This document shows positions 31,774 to 39,627 of a stretch of DNA of 64,000 nt, in pieces (the stretch's first letter is position 1; each line of letters starts with the position of its first letter). Location of the stretch: assembly GCA_016721845.1 (NCBI GenBank), contig JADKHK010000013.1, positions 1,160,501-1,224,500 of the forward strand, given 5' to 3'. Position numbers and translations under genes: made by a program. Under the pieces are notes generated by a model, which saw only the letters and a program-made list of their open reading frames with translations, did no database searches and was not told the DNA's origin. This stretch comes from Lysobacterales bacterium. Its GTDB lineage: Bacteria > Pseudomonadota > Gammaproteobacteria > Xanthomonadales > Ahniellaceae.

Positions 31774-33726
31774 TCATTTGGGGCCGATGTGGGCCGCCAG
31801 GAATTCTTCCAGTTGTTTGTAGAACGCGACGACGTTCTTCTTGACGTAGAAGCCGTGACCTTCCTTGGGCACGGACATCCAGACGGGCTTGTTGCCGGCC
31901 TTCTCCAGCGCCTTCTTCATGGCTTCCGCCTGGCCGATCGGGGTGCGCTCGTCCTTCTGGCCGTGCGCGAGGAACACCGGCACCTTGATCTGGCCTGCCA
32001 GCGCCAGCGGCGAGTTGGCCAGCAATTCATCATCGTCTCGGCCGATCACGCGTGCGATGTACGCGCGACCGAGGAAGCTCTTCGACGTATCGCTCTTGTT
32101 CGCCATCGCGCGCAGGTCATACAGCCCGGCCTGTCCGGCGACGCACTTGACCAGGTCCGGCGCCTTCGCCGCCAGCATCAAAGCCGAATAGGCACCGAAG
32201 CTCGCGCCATACACGCAGATGCGCTGGGAGTCGGCGTAGCCCTGAGCCACTGCCCAGCGCATGCCGTCGATCAGGTCGTCCTGGATTCGCGTGCCCCACT
32301 TGCGAAACCCGGCCTCGTGGAACGCATAGCCACGGCCGCCGGAACCGCGATAGTTGACCTGGAGCACGAGATAGCCGCGAGATGCGAGGAACTGTGCGTC
32401 GGTATCGAACCCCCAAGAATCGGAAATGCCATGGGGCCCGCCGTGCGGCAGCAGCACCATGGGCATTTTCGCGGGATCTTTGGCGCCATTGCCCGGCACC
32501 GTCAGGTAGCCATCCAGCTCCAGCCCGTCGCTGGCCTTGAAGCGAACATGGTGCCTCCGGTGCATGGCCGCCGGGTCGATCTCAGCATTGCTCTGCAACA
32601 AGCGGGCGAGACTGTCCTTCTTGCGATTCATCACTGCCCACTCGCCGGGATTGCGGTCGCTGTAGATGTAGATGAGCGACACATTGCCGTCGGCACTGTG
32701 ATCGACGAAGCGCACGTTCTGGTCAGGGAAGCCGTTGCGAAGCTCCTGATGCAGCTTCGCATCGGGAGAAGCCGGGTCGAGATAGGTCACGCGCGGTCGG
32801 GCACCCTTGAACTCGGCGGCCATCGGCTGGCGCTGGGTGTTCCACAACACCGCATCGATGCTGTTGAAGTCGTCGCTGGCGAGCACTTCGCGCTGGGCGA
32901 GCGCAAGATCCGTCTTCACCAACGCACGCGGGCCATCGTTGGCCGAGAAATAACCGATCACGTGGCTGCCCGTCGGCGTCACCGCCAGCGGCTCGAACGT
33001 GCCACCGACCGCCTCGTTCGAGAGCTTGCGCCAGTTCTTCCCTTCCGCATCGGCGGCGTACAGCAATTGCGCCTCATCCTTGTCGGTGCCGTGGGCGTAA
33101 CGGGGTACGCCGGCCGCATCCATCACGAAGCTCAGGCCCTGCTCGGCAATGTCGGCAACTAGGCGACTGCGCCCGGTCAACGCATCCACCTCGTACAACA
33201 AGCTCGCCGGAAGGCTGTTTTCCGCGGATCCGCGGCTCATGTAGAACTTGCCGTTGGGCACCGGCGGCAGGCCGGCGAAGTAACCGAAGCCGGGCGGCAC
33301 ACCCACGCCCAGCGTCGATTCCTTGTAGCCGAAAAGGTAGCGGTGGCGCTTCCCGTCGAAATCCATGCCGATGATTTCGCCGAAGTTGAACGGCTCTTCG
33401 CGCGCGCCCCATTTGCCACCCTTGACGTAGATCAGCCGGGTATCGCTGACCCAGCGAATGTCGAAAGCCAACTCGTATTTCGGCAACTTGATGAAGGCGG
33501 TATTGGCCATGTCCGCCAGGCGATACACCATGATGCCGTGGTCGTCGTCGCCCAGATCCGCCGACACGGCGAGATACGAGCCATTGCTGGAGATGCGCGG
33601 GTCCTTCAAGGTCTGTTGTGCCGCAAAGCTCTCCACCGGAACCGCGGCCGCCGACACATTGCCGGCGGACACGAACAGGTAGAGCGCGACGGCGACCCCG
33701 CGCAGTGAACTCAAAAGATCCGTCAT
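31774..33726 (-). CDS. S9-family (prolyl oligopeptidase-like) serine peptidase, exported
   Basis: The 650-residue protein has a signal peptide (LRGVAVALYLFVSAGNVSA), an N-terminal beta-propeller (about 30-390) and a C-terminal alpha/beta-hydrolase domain. Catalytic residues are Ser in YGASFGAYSAL, Asp in AHGQKDERTP and His in PKEGHGFY. LPHGGPHG and VNYRGSGGRGYAF are typical S9C (acylaminoacyl/dipeptidyl peptidase) motifs. It probably trims peptides in the periplasm or outside the cell. It is read divergently from rpsB across a 435-bp gap and lies just upstream of folP. Confidence 0.9.
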   Translation of the reverse strand: MTDLLSSLRGVAVALYLFVSAGNVSAAAVPVESFAAQQTLKDPRISSNGSYLAVSADLGDDDHGIMVYRLADMANTAFIKLPKYELAFDIRWVSDTRLIYVKGGKWGAREEPFNFGEIIGMDFDGKRHRYLFGYKESTLGVGVPPGFGYFAGLPPVPNGKFYMSRGSAENSLPASLLYEVDALTGRSRLVADIAEQGLSFVMDAAGVPRYAHGTDKDEAQLLYAADAEGKNWRKLSNEAVGGTFEPLAVTPTGSHVIGYFSANDGPRALVKTDLALAQREVLASDDFNSIDAVLWNTQRQPMAAEFKGARPRVTYLDPASPDAKLHQELRNGFPDQNVRFVDHSADGNVSLIYIYSDRNPGEWAVMNRKKDSLARLLQSNAEIDPAAMHRRHHVRFKASDGLELDGYLTVPGNGAKDPAKMPMVLLPHGGPHGISDSWGFDTDAQFLASRGYLVLQVNYRGSGGRGYAFHEAGFRKWGTRIQDDLIDGMRWAVAQGYADSQRICVYGASFGAYSALMLAAKAPDLVKCVAGQAGLYDLRAMANKSDTSKSFLGRAYIARVIGRDDDELLANSPLALAGQIKVPVFLAHGQKDERTPIGQAEAMKKALEKAGNKPVWMSVPKEGHGFYVKKNVVAFYKQLEEFLAAHIGPK

Positions 33727-33937
33727 GCAATTCTCGCGATATCGGAAGGATTGGGTTCAGGCCCAGCCGAGCGGCATGGCATGGCCGTGAACCTGAATCC
33801 TGCAATGTATCGCGGATGGCACGATCCATAAACATTTCGTGACAATGTCAGGCCGCCGATGCGGGCTGCGCTGGCACGCGCCGGTGCCGCCGCCACTTGC
33901 CGGGTTGTCGCGTGGACCGCGGGCCCGATCTGGAGAC

Positions 33938-33967
33938 TTGCGGCCAGGATGCTGCCACGGTTAGAAT
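33938..33967 (+). promoter_or_regulatory. Candidate rpsB promoter
   Basis: TTGCGG (33938-33943) and TAGAAT (33962-33967) are 18 bp apart, about 195 bp before the rpsB start. The rest of the gap, 33727-33937, holds the upstream region of the divergent peptidase gene and no ORF of note. Confidence 0.5.
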
Positions 33968-33973
33968 TCCGCG

Positions 33974-34161
33974 GCTTTGTCGGGTCAATCCGACAGCTCA
34001 CGGCAATCCTGCCGAATCCGCACACGCTTCGTCACCCGGACTGGGGTGCCCTTTCGCTCGCGAATGGGGTCGGTCCGGGCGGAAACGTGGAGGTCCAACC
34101 CCGAAACACGATGCGCAGTCCCCGACCAGGGACAGCCGTGTTTCAAGCAACGGAGTTCACC
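33974..34161 (+). promoter_or_regulatory. Putative rpsB 5' leader
   Basis: About 188 nt separate the proposed start site from the rpsB ATG, much longer than needed for translation. Short inverted repeats are visible (TGTCGG...CCGACA at its start). In gammaproteobacteria S2 represses rpsB-tsf through a structured leader; a similar role here is inferred from position and length, not from a matched consensus. Confidence 0.4.
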
Positions 34162-35097
34162 ATGCCTCAAGTCACCATGCGCCAGATGCTCGAAGCCGGC
34201 GTGCATTTCGGTCACCAGACCCGATACTGGAACCCCAAGATGGCGCCGTACATTTTCGGCGCGCGCGGGAAGATCCACATCATCAATCTCGAAAAGACCA
34301 TGCCGCTGTTCACGGACGCGATGAATTTCCTGTCCGGCATGGCCCAGAAGCGCGGCAGCGTGCTGTTCGTCGGCACCAAGCGCTCGGCGCGTGAAGCGGT
34401 GAAGTCGGAAGCCAACCGCTGCGGCATGCCGTTCGTTTCGCACCGCTGGCTCGGCGGCATGCTCACGAATTTCCGCACCGTGCGCCAGTCGGTCTCGCGC
34501 CTGAAGGAAATCGAAGCCATGCATACCGATGGCAGCTTCGAAAAGCGCGTGAAGCATGAAGTCCTGTCGCTGAAGCGCGAGCAGGAAAAGCTCGAGCGCT
34601 CGCTCGGCGGCATCAAGAACATGAATTCGCTCCCGGACGCGCTGTTCGTGATCGACGTCGGTCATGAAGAGATCGCGATCAAGGAAGCCCGCACTCTGGG
34701 CATTCCGGTCATCGCCGTCGTCGATACCAACTACGACCCGTCGCTGGCCGACTACATCATCCCGGGCAATGACGACGCCATCCGCGCCGTGCAGCTCTAC
34801 GCCGCCGCCGCCGCCGATGCGGTGCTGGAAGGCAAGGCTGCCGCTCCCGCCATCCCGGCCAATGCCAAGGACGAGTTCGTCGAACTCGACGCCGCAGGCA
34901 ACCCGGTCGCGAAGGATGACGCCGGCCGTCGCCGCGACGACCGCGGTGGCCGCAATGATCGCAACGACCGCGATCGCAAGCCGGGTGGCCCGAATCGTCG
35001 CGGACCGGGTGGTCCGGGCGGCCCCGGTGCCAAGCCGGGTGCGAAGCGCGCGCCGTCGCGCGCGCCGGCCAAGTCCGACGCCCCGAGCGCCGAGTAA
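34162..35097 (+). CDS. rpsB: Ribosomal protein S2 with long basic C-terminal tail
   Basis: Residues 1-225 of this 311-residue protein are standard S2 (MLEAGVHFGHQTRYWNPKM, GTKRSAREAV, HRWLGGMLTNF, DTNYDPSLADYIIPGNDDA). Residues about 226-311 are an extension rich in Arg, Asp, Gly, Pro and Lys, with RGGRNDRNDRDRK and GPGGPGGPG stretches. E. coli S2 has 241 residues, so about 70 extra. The tail is probably disordered and may contact rRNA. The ATG at 34162 has GGAG at 6 nt. It is followed by tsf with a terminator-like hairpin between. Confidence 0.97.
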   Translation: MPQVTMRQMLEAGVHFGHQTRYWNPKMAPYIFGARGKIHIINLEKTMPLFTDAMNFLSGMAQKRGSVLFVGTKRSAREAVKSEANRCGMPFVSHRWLGGMLTNFRTVRQSVSRLKEIEAMHTDGSFEKRVKHEVLSLKREQEKLERSLGGIKNMNSLPDALFVIDVGHEEIAIKEARTLGIPVIAVVDTNYDPSLADYIIPGNDDAIRAVQLYAAAAADAVLEGKAAAPAIPANAKDEFVELDAAGNPVAKDDAGRRRDDRGGRNDRNDRDRKPGGPNRRGPGGPGGPGAKPGAKRAPSRAPAKSDAPSAE

Positions 35098-35142
35098 GTT
35101 CGGCACCGCCGCGGCCCCGGCTGCGGCAGCGCAATGGATCCT

Positions 35143-35172
35143 GCGCGGCGGAGCTCCCGCCGCGCTTTTTTT
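35143..35172 (+). terminator. Intercistronic terminator/attenuator between rpsB and tsf
   Basis: A perfect 9-bp stem GCGCGGCGG/CCGCCGCGC with a 5-nt loop is followed by seven T residues, a full intrinsic terminator inside the rpsB-tsf operon, 19 bp before the tsf start. It would let S2 be made in excess of EF-Ts unless tsf has its own promoter. Confidence 0.8.
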
Positions 35173-35190
35173 GAGCATCGAGAGGAAGTC

Positions 35191-36063
35191 ATGGAAATCA
35201 CGGCAAGCATGGTCAAGGAACTGCGCGAGCGGTCCGGCGTCGGCATGATGGAGTGCAAGAAGGCGCTGACCGAGAACGGCGGCGACATCGAAACCGCGAT
35301 GGAATGGCTGCGCAAGCAGGGCCTCGCCAAGGCCGACAAGAAGGCCGGCCGCGTCGCAGCGGAAGGCCGCATCGCCATGGCCGCCGATGCGGGCAAGGCC
35401 GTCATGGTCGAGATCAATTCGGAAACCGACTTCGTCGCCAAGGACGAGAACTTCATCAAGTTCTGCGATCTCGTCGCCAAGACCGCGTTGTCATCGGGCG
35501 CCGGCGACATCGACGCACTGAAGGCCGTTGCCGCAGACGGCGGGACGATCGAGGAACTGCGCTCGGCCCTGGTGCTGAAGCTGGGCGAGAACATCCAGTT
35601 GCGTCGACTCGTTGCGCTGAAGAGCGACGGCACCGTCGGCGCCTACGTGCATGGCGGCCGGATCGGCGTGCTGGTCGAGCTGAAGGGTGGCAATGGCGAA
35701 CTGGCGCGCGGCATCGCGATGCATGTTGCGGCCATGAACCCGCCGTACAACAAGGCCAGCGACGTGCCGGCCGAGTTCCTGGCGAAGGAAAAGGAAATCG
35801 AACTGGCCAAGATGACCGACAAGGATCGCGCCAAACCGGCCGACATCCTCGAAAAGATCATCGGCGGCAAGGTTCAGAAGATCGTCACCGAGAACACGCT
35901 GTACGGCCAGCCGTATGTCATCGACACCAACATGACCGTCGACGCAGCCCTGAAGGCCGGCAAGGCGGATGTCGTCGTCTATCACCGCATGGCGGTCGGC
36001 GAAGGTATCGAGAAAGTGGTCGAGGACTACGCCGCCGAAGTCGCGAAAGCGATGCAGGTCTGA
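35191..36063 (+). CDS. tsf: Elongation factor Ts
   Basis: The 290-residue nucleotide exchange factor for EF-Tu begins with the UBA-like domain (ELRERSGVGMMECKKAL, ENGGDIETAMEWLRKQG). The core contains the EF-Tu contact motif TDFVAKDENF and, later, HVAAMNPPY. The ATG at 35191 follows GAGAGGAAG. A terminator closes the unit 3 bp after its stop. Confidence 0.97.
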   Translation: MEITASMVKELRERSGVGMMECKKALTENGGDIETAMEWLRKQGLAKADKKAGRVAAEGRIAMAADAGKAVMVEINSETDFVAKDENFIKFCDLVAKTALSSGAGDIDALKAVAADGGTIEELRSALVLKLGENIQLRRLVALKSDGTVGAYVHGGRIGVLVELKGGNGELARGIAMHVAAMNPPYNKASDVPAEFLAKEKEIELAKMTDKDRAKPADILEKIIGGKVQKIVTENTLYGQPYVIDTNMTVDAALKAGKADVVVYHRMAVGEGIEKVVEDYAAEVAKAMQV

Positions 36064-36066
36064 CCG

Positions 36067-36095
36067 AAAAGGGAGCGGCAACGCTCCCTTTTTTT
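36067..36095 (+). terminator. Intrinsic terminator after tsf
   Basis: AAAAGGGAGCG-GCAA-CGCTCCCTTTT with extra T residues to 36095, directly after the tsf stop. pyrH starts 44 bp later and so needs its own promoter or read-through. Confidence 0.92.
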
Positions 36096-36139
36096 GCCCG
36101 CTTGTTTTTCGCGCCACTGCATGATTCAAGGAACCGACC

Positions 36140-36868
36140 ATGACCGACGCGCCAATCCGATATTCGCGAATCCTCCTCAAGCTCAGCGGCGAAGCGCTGA
36201 TGGGCAGCGAGTCCTACGGCATCGATCCCAAGGTGCTCGGCCGCTTGGCTGACGAGATCATCGAAGTGGTGCGCACCGGTGTTCAGGTCGGCGTGGTGAT
36301 TGGCGGTGGCAACATCTTCCGCGGTGCCGGCCTCGCCGCAGCCGGGATGGATCGTGTCACCGGCGACCACATGGGCATGCTCGCGACGGTCATGAATGCG
36401 CTGGCGATGCAGGACGCGATCGAGAAGCGCGGCGTCGTCGCGCGGGTGATGAGCGCGATCAAGATCAACGAGGTCTGCGAGGACTACATCCGCCGCCGCG
36501 CCATCCGTCATCTGGAAAAGAATCGCGTCGCATTGTTCGCGGCCGGCACCGGCAATCCGTTCTTCACCACCGACTCCGCGGCCGCACTGCGCGCTGTCGA
36601 AGTCGGCGCGGAACTGTTGCTCAAGGGCACCAAGGTCGATGGCGTCTACAGTGCCGACCCCAAGAAGGACGCGAGCGCGACCCGATTCGACACGCTCAGC
36701 TATGAAGACGTGATCACGCGCAATCTCGGCGTAATGGATACCGCCGCGATCGCGCTGTGCCGCGACCATGGCATGCCGCTGCGCATCTACGACATGAACC
36801 GCCCCGGCAATCTGATGCGCATCGTCTGCGGCGAACCGATCGGCACCCTGGTCACGCGCGCCGGATGA
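36140..36868 (+). CDS. pyrH: UMP kinase
   Basis: The 242-residue amino-acid-kinase-fold enzyme phosphorylates UMP to UDP, the first committed step to UTP and CTP. Motifs: ILLKLSGEALMG, GVVIGGGNIFRG, DHMGMLATVMNALAMQDAIE, FAAGTGNPFFTTDSAAALRA and TKVDGVYSADPKKD. Length and motifs are standard. Its stop overlaps the start of a GNAT gene. Confidence 0.97.
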   Translation: MTDAPIRYSRILLKLSGEALMGSESYGIDPKVLGRLADEIIEVVRTGVQVGVVIGGGNIFRGAGLAAAGMDRVTGDHMGMLATVMNALAMQDAIEKRGVVARVMSAIKINEVCEDYIRRRAIRHLEKNRVALFAAGTGNPFFTTDSAAALRAVEVGAELLLKGTKVDGVYSADPKKDASATRFDTLSYEDVITRNLGVMDTAAIALCRDHGMPLRIYDMNRPGNLMRIVCGEPIGTLVTRAG

Positions 36869-37392
36869 GCGTGGCGGTCCTGCGCACCGCCACGCGCGCC
36901 GATGCCCTGGCACTGGCCGAACTCGCGCGCCGCAGCTTCGCCGCCACCTACGCACCCACCCACGACGCGGCCCGCATCCGCATCCATTGCGACAGCGTGC
37001 TCGGTGATGCCGAAGTCGGGCGTTGGTTCGAGGCCGGTGCGGCACAGATCGTGCTCGCCGAATCCGGCGCCGAGTTGCTCGGCTTCGTTCAGTGGCAGGC
37101 GGCCGCGGCCCCGGTGCCGGCACGGCATGCGATCGAGCTGAAACGCCTCTATGTCGATACCGCAGCCCAGGGCAGCGGCCTGGGTCAACGCCTGTTCGAC
37201 GCCGTCCGTGCGGATGCCAAGCGCGTCGGAGCCGACCTGCTTTGGCTATGCGTCTATGCCGGCAACGAGCGGGCGCGTCGCTTCTATGCCCGGCAAGGCA
37301 TGACCGCGATCGGCCGCGTGCCCTACCGGTTTGTCGATCAGGTCGAAGATGATCTCGCGCTGGGCCTTGATCCGGGCATGGTCACGCCCTGA
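36865..37392 (+). CDS. GNAT-family N-acetyltransferase
   Basis: The 175-residue protein has the GNAT fold with acetyl-CoA motif A, LKRLYVDTAAQGSGLGQRLFDAV, and motif B LWLCVYAGNERARRFYARQGM. The substrate is not evident; similar proteins acetylate amines or protein N-termini. The ATG at 36865 overlaps the pyrH stop (ATGA), so translation is coupled. In most relatives pyrH is followed directly by frr, making this an insertion in the conserved block. Confidence 0.85.
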   Translation: MSVAVLRTATRADALALAELARRSFAATYAPTHDAARIRIHCDSVLGDAEVGRWFEAGAAQIVLAESGAELLGFVQWQAAAAPVPARHAIELKRLYVDTAAQGSGLGQRLFDAVRADAKRVGADLLWLCVYAGNERARRFYARQGMTAIGRVPYRFVDQVEDDLALGLDPGMVTP

Positions 37393-37408
37393 ATCCGCAT
37401 GGCACCGC

Positions 37409-37414
37409 TATACT
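37409..37414 (+). promoter_or_regulatory. Candidate -10 element for frr
   Basis: TATACT lies 34 bp upstream of the frr start in the 56-bp gap after the GNAT gene. The -35 area is not distinctive. Confidence 0.35.
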
Positions 37415-37448
37415 CGCGGCTTCCCACGCCACGATCCGACGCAGCGCC

Positions 37449-38006
37449 ATGATCGCGACCATCAAGCAAGAAGCCGAAGCCCGCATGAAGAAGAGCATCG
37501 AGTCCCTGAAGACCGATCTCTCCAAACTCCGCACCGGCCGTGCCAGCACCTCCCTCGTCGACCATCTCAAGGTGAACTATTACGGTTCCGACATGCCGCT
37601 GAACCAGTGCGCTGCTGTCGCCGTGGTCGATTCACGCTCGCTCACCATCACGCCATGGGAAAAGCCGATGGTGGGGCCGATCGAGAAGGCGATCCTCGCG
37701 TCCGACCTCGGCCTGACGCCGAACACCGCCGGCACGGTCATCCGCATCAATCTGCCGCCGCTCACCGAACAGCGCCGCAAGGAACTTGCGAAGCACGTGT
37801 CGCACGAGGGCGAGAACACCAAGGTCGCGATCCGCGGCGTGCGTCGCGACGCCATGCAGCACGTCAAGGATTTGCTGAAAGACAAGCAGATCAGCGAAGA
37901 CGAAGAGCGCAAGGCCGAGCAGGACGTGCAGAAACTCACCGACAAGTTCGTCGCCGACGTGGATGCCGTCTGCAAGGCCAAGGAACAGGAGCTGATGTCG
38001 CTCTGA
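37449..38006 (+). CDS. frr: Ribosome recycling factor
   Basis: The 185-residue protein has the three-helix-bundle and hinge motifs of RRF: LKTDLSKLRTGRASTSLVDHLKVNYYG, LTITPWEKPM, IEKAILASDLGLTPN, and RRDAMQHVKDLLKDKQISEDE. With EF-G it splits post-termination ribosomes. Length is exactly typical, and uppS starts 17 bp downstream. Confidence 0.97.
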   Translation: MIATIKQEAEARMKKSIESLKTDLSKLRTGRASTSLVDHLKVNYYGSDMPLNQCAAVAVVDSRSLTITPWEKPMVGPIEKAILASDLGLTPNTAGTVIRINLPPLTEQRRKELAKHVSHEGENTKVAIRGVRRDAMQHVKDLLKDKQISEDEERKAEQDVQKLTDKFVADVDAVCKAKEQELMSL

Positions 38007-38023
38007 GCGGCTGAGTCGGCCGC

Positions 38024-38776
38024 ATGAGCATCATCGATCCGGCGATCGCCGTCCAACGCCTGCCCCGCCATGTCGCCATCGTCATGGACGGCAACGGTCG
38101 CTGGGCCGAGGCGCGACATCGCCCACGCAGTTTCGGTCACCATGAAGGCGTCAAGGCGGTGCGGGCCACCGTCGAGGCCTGCATGCACCGCCATGTCCCC
38201 ACGCTCACCCTGTTCGCGTTCTCCAGCGAGAACTGGAAGCGTCCGGAGGACGAAGTCGGCACTCTGATGGAATTGTTCATGAAGGCGATCGACCGCGAGG
38301 TCGACGAACTGGTCGCGAACGGCGTATCGCTGCGCTTCATCGGCGACCGCTCGGCGTTCGCACCGGCGCTGCGCGAACGCATGGATCGTTCCGAGCGCAA
38401 GCGCCCGGAGCAGACGCGCCTGAACCTCAACATCGCCGCGAATTATGGCGGACGCTGGGACATCGTGCAGGCGACGCGCCAGATCGTGGCCGGCATCGCC
38501 AGCGGTGAAATCGATGCCGGCACGGTCGACGAATCGGTCTTCGACGCGCATACCAGCCTGGCCGACCTGCCACCGCTGGACTTGTTCATCCGCACCGGCG
38601 GCGAACACCGCGTCAGCAACTTTCTGCTGTGGCAACTCGCCTACGCCGAACTCTGGTTCAGCGACGTGCTGTGGCCCGACTTCGATGCCACCGCGCTGGA
38701 TGCCGCGCTCGACGACTATGCCCGACGCGAGCGCCGCTACGGCCGCACCAGCCAGCAAACGAGGCATCCCGCATGA
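38024..38776 (+). CDS. uppS: Undecaprenyl diphosphate synthase
   Basis: The 250-residue cis-prenyltransferase makes undecaprenyl-PP, the lipid carrier for peptidoglycan and O-antigen. Conserved regions are HVAIVMDGNGRWAEARH (catalytic Asp22), TLFAFSSENWKRP, NIAANYGGRWD and the C-terminal DLFIRTGGEHRVSNFLLWQ followed by AYAELWFSD. The stop overlaps the cdsA start by 4 bp. Confidence 0.97.
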   Translation: MSIIDPAIAVQRLPRHVAIVMDGNGRWAEARHRPRSFGHHEGVKAVRATVEACMHRHVPTLTLFAFSSENWKRPEDEVGTLMELFMKAIDREVDELVANGVSLRFIGDRSAFAPALRERMDRSERKRPEQTRLNLNIAANYGGRWDIVQATRQIVAGIASGEIDAGTVDESVFDAHTSLADLPPLDLFIRTGGEHRVSNFLLWQLAYAELWFSDVLWPDFDATALDAALDDYARRERRYGRTSQQTRHPA

Positions 38777-39627
38777 GCAAGGCCGACCTGCCTGCGCCGA
38801 AACCGTCCGGTGGCCTGCGCGAACGTGCGATCACGGCCGCCATCCTCGCGCCAATCGGCATTGCCGGCGTCATGCTGATGCCGCAGATCTGGTTCGCGAT
38901 CGCGCTGGGCTTGCTGTTCCTGGTCGGCGTATGGGAATGGACGCGGCTGAGCGGCTGGCGTTCGACGCCGGTGCGCATCGTGCTGGTCGCGCTGCACGTG
39001 CTGATGTTCACGAGCGTCTGGTTCGGCAGTGATGTCGCGCGGACCCAGACGGTGTGGACCGGCGTGGTGTTCTGGCTGCTGGCGCCGTGGTGGCTGCGCC
39101 ACTACCACTTCGGCGAGCAGGCCGGCAAACGATCGCTGCTGATCAAGAACTTGGCCTGCGCGCTGGCGATCGTTCCGGCCTGGACCGCCGCGATCGTGCT
39201 GCACGGCGGCGACCGTGGCCCTTGGTGGGTGCTGTTTCTGCTCGTTCTGGTCTGGTGTGCGGACAGCTGTGCCTACTTCGCCGGTCGCCGCTTCGGCACC
39301 ACCAAGCTGGCGCCGAACATCAGTCCCGGCAAGACCACGGCCGGTGTCTACGGCGCCTTGGTCGGCTGCACGATCTACGCGCTCGGGCTCGGTCATTTCG
39401 CCTTCGCGGTGCCAGTGCAGCGACTGCCGATCTTCGTCGCACTCTGCGTCGTCACGGTGGTGTTCTCGATCATCGGCGACTTGCTTGAAAGCCTGATCAA
39501 GCGTCATTCGCAGGCGAAGGACTCGGGCACCCTGTTCCCCGGCCATGGCGGTGCGCTGGATCGATTCGATTCGATGTTCGCGGCGCTGCCGATCTTCGTC
39601 GCCGGAAAGCTGACCCTCGGCCTATGA
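38773..39627 (+). CDS. cdsA: Phosphatidate cytidylyltransferase (CDP-diacylglycerol synthase)
   Basis: The 284-residue integral membrane protein has about eight hydrophobic segments and the family signature SLIKRHSQAKDSGTLFPGHGG (19 bases of the pattern conserved), with the final GALDRFDS. It makes CDP-diacylglycerol from phosphatidate and CTP for all major phospholipids. The ATG at 38773 overlaps the uppS stop (ATGA), and its own stop overlaps dxr in the same way. Confidence 0.94.
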   Translation: MSKADLPAPKPSGGLRERAITAAILAPIGIAGVMLMPQIWFAIALGLLFLVGVWEWTRLSGWRSTPVRIVLVALHVLMFTSVWFGSDVARTQTVWTGVVFWLLAPWWLRHYHFGEQAGKRSLLIKNLACALAIVPAWTAAIVLHGGDRGPWWVLFLLVLVWCADSCAYFAGRRFGTTKLAPNISPGKTTAGVYGALVGCTIYALGLGHFAFAVPVQRLPIFVALCVVTVVFSIIGDLLESLIKRHSQAKDSGTLFPGHGGALDRFDSMFAALPIFVAGKLTLGL

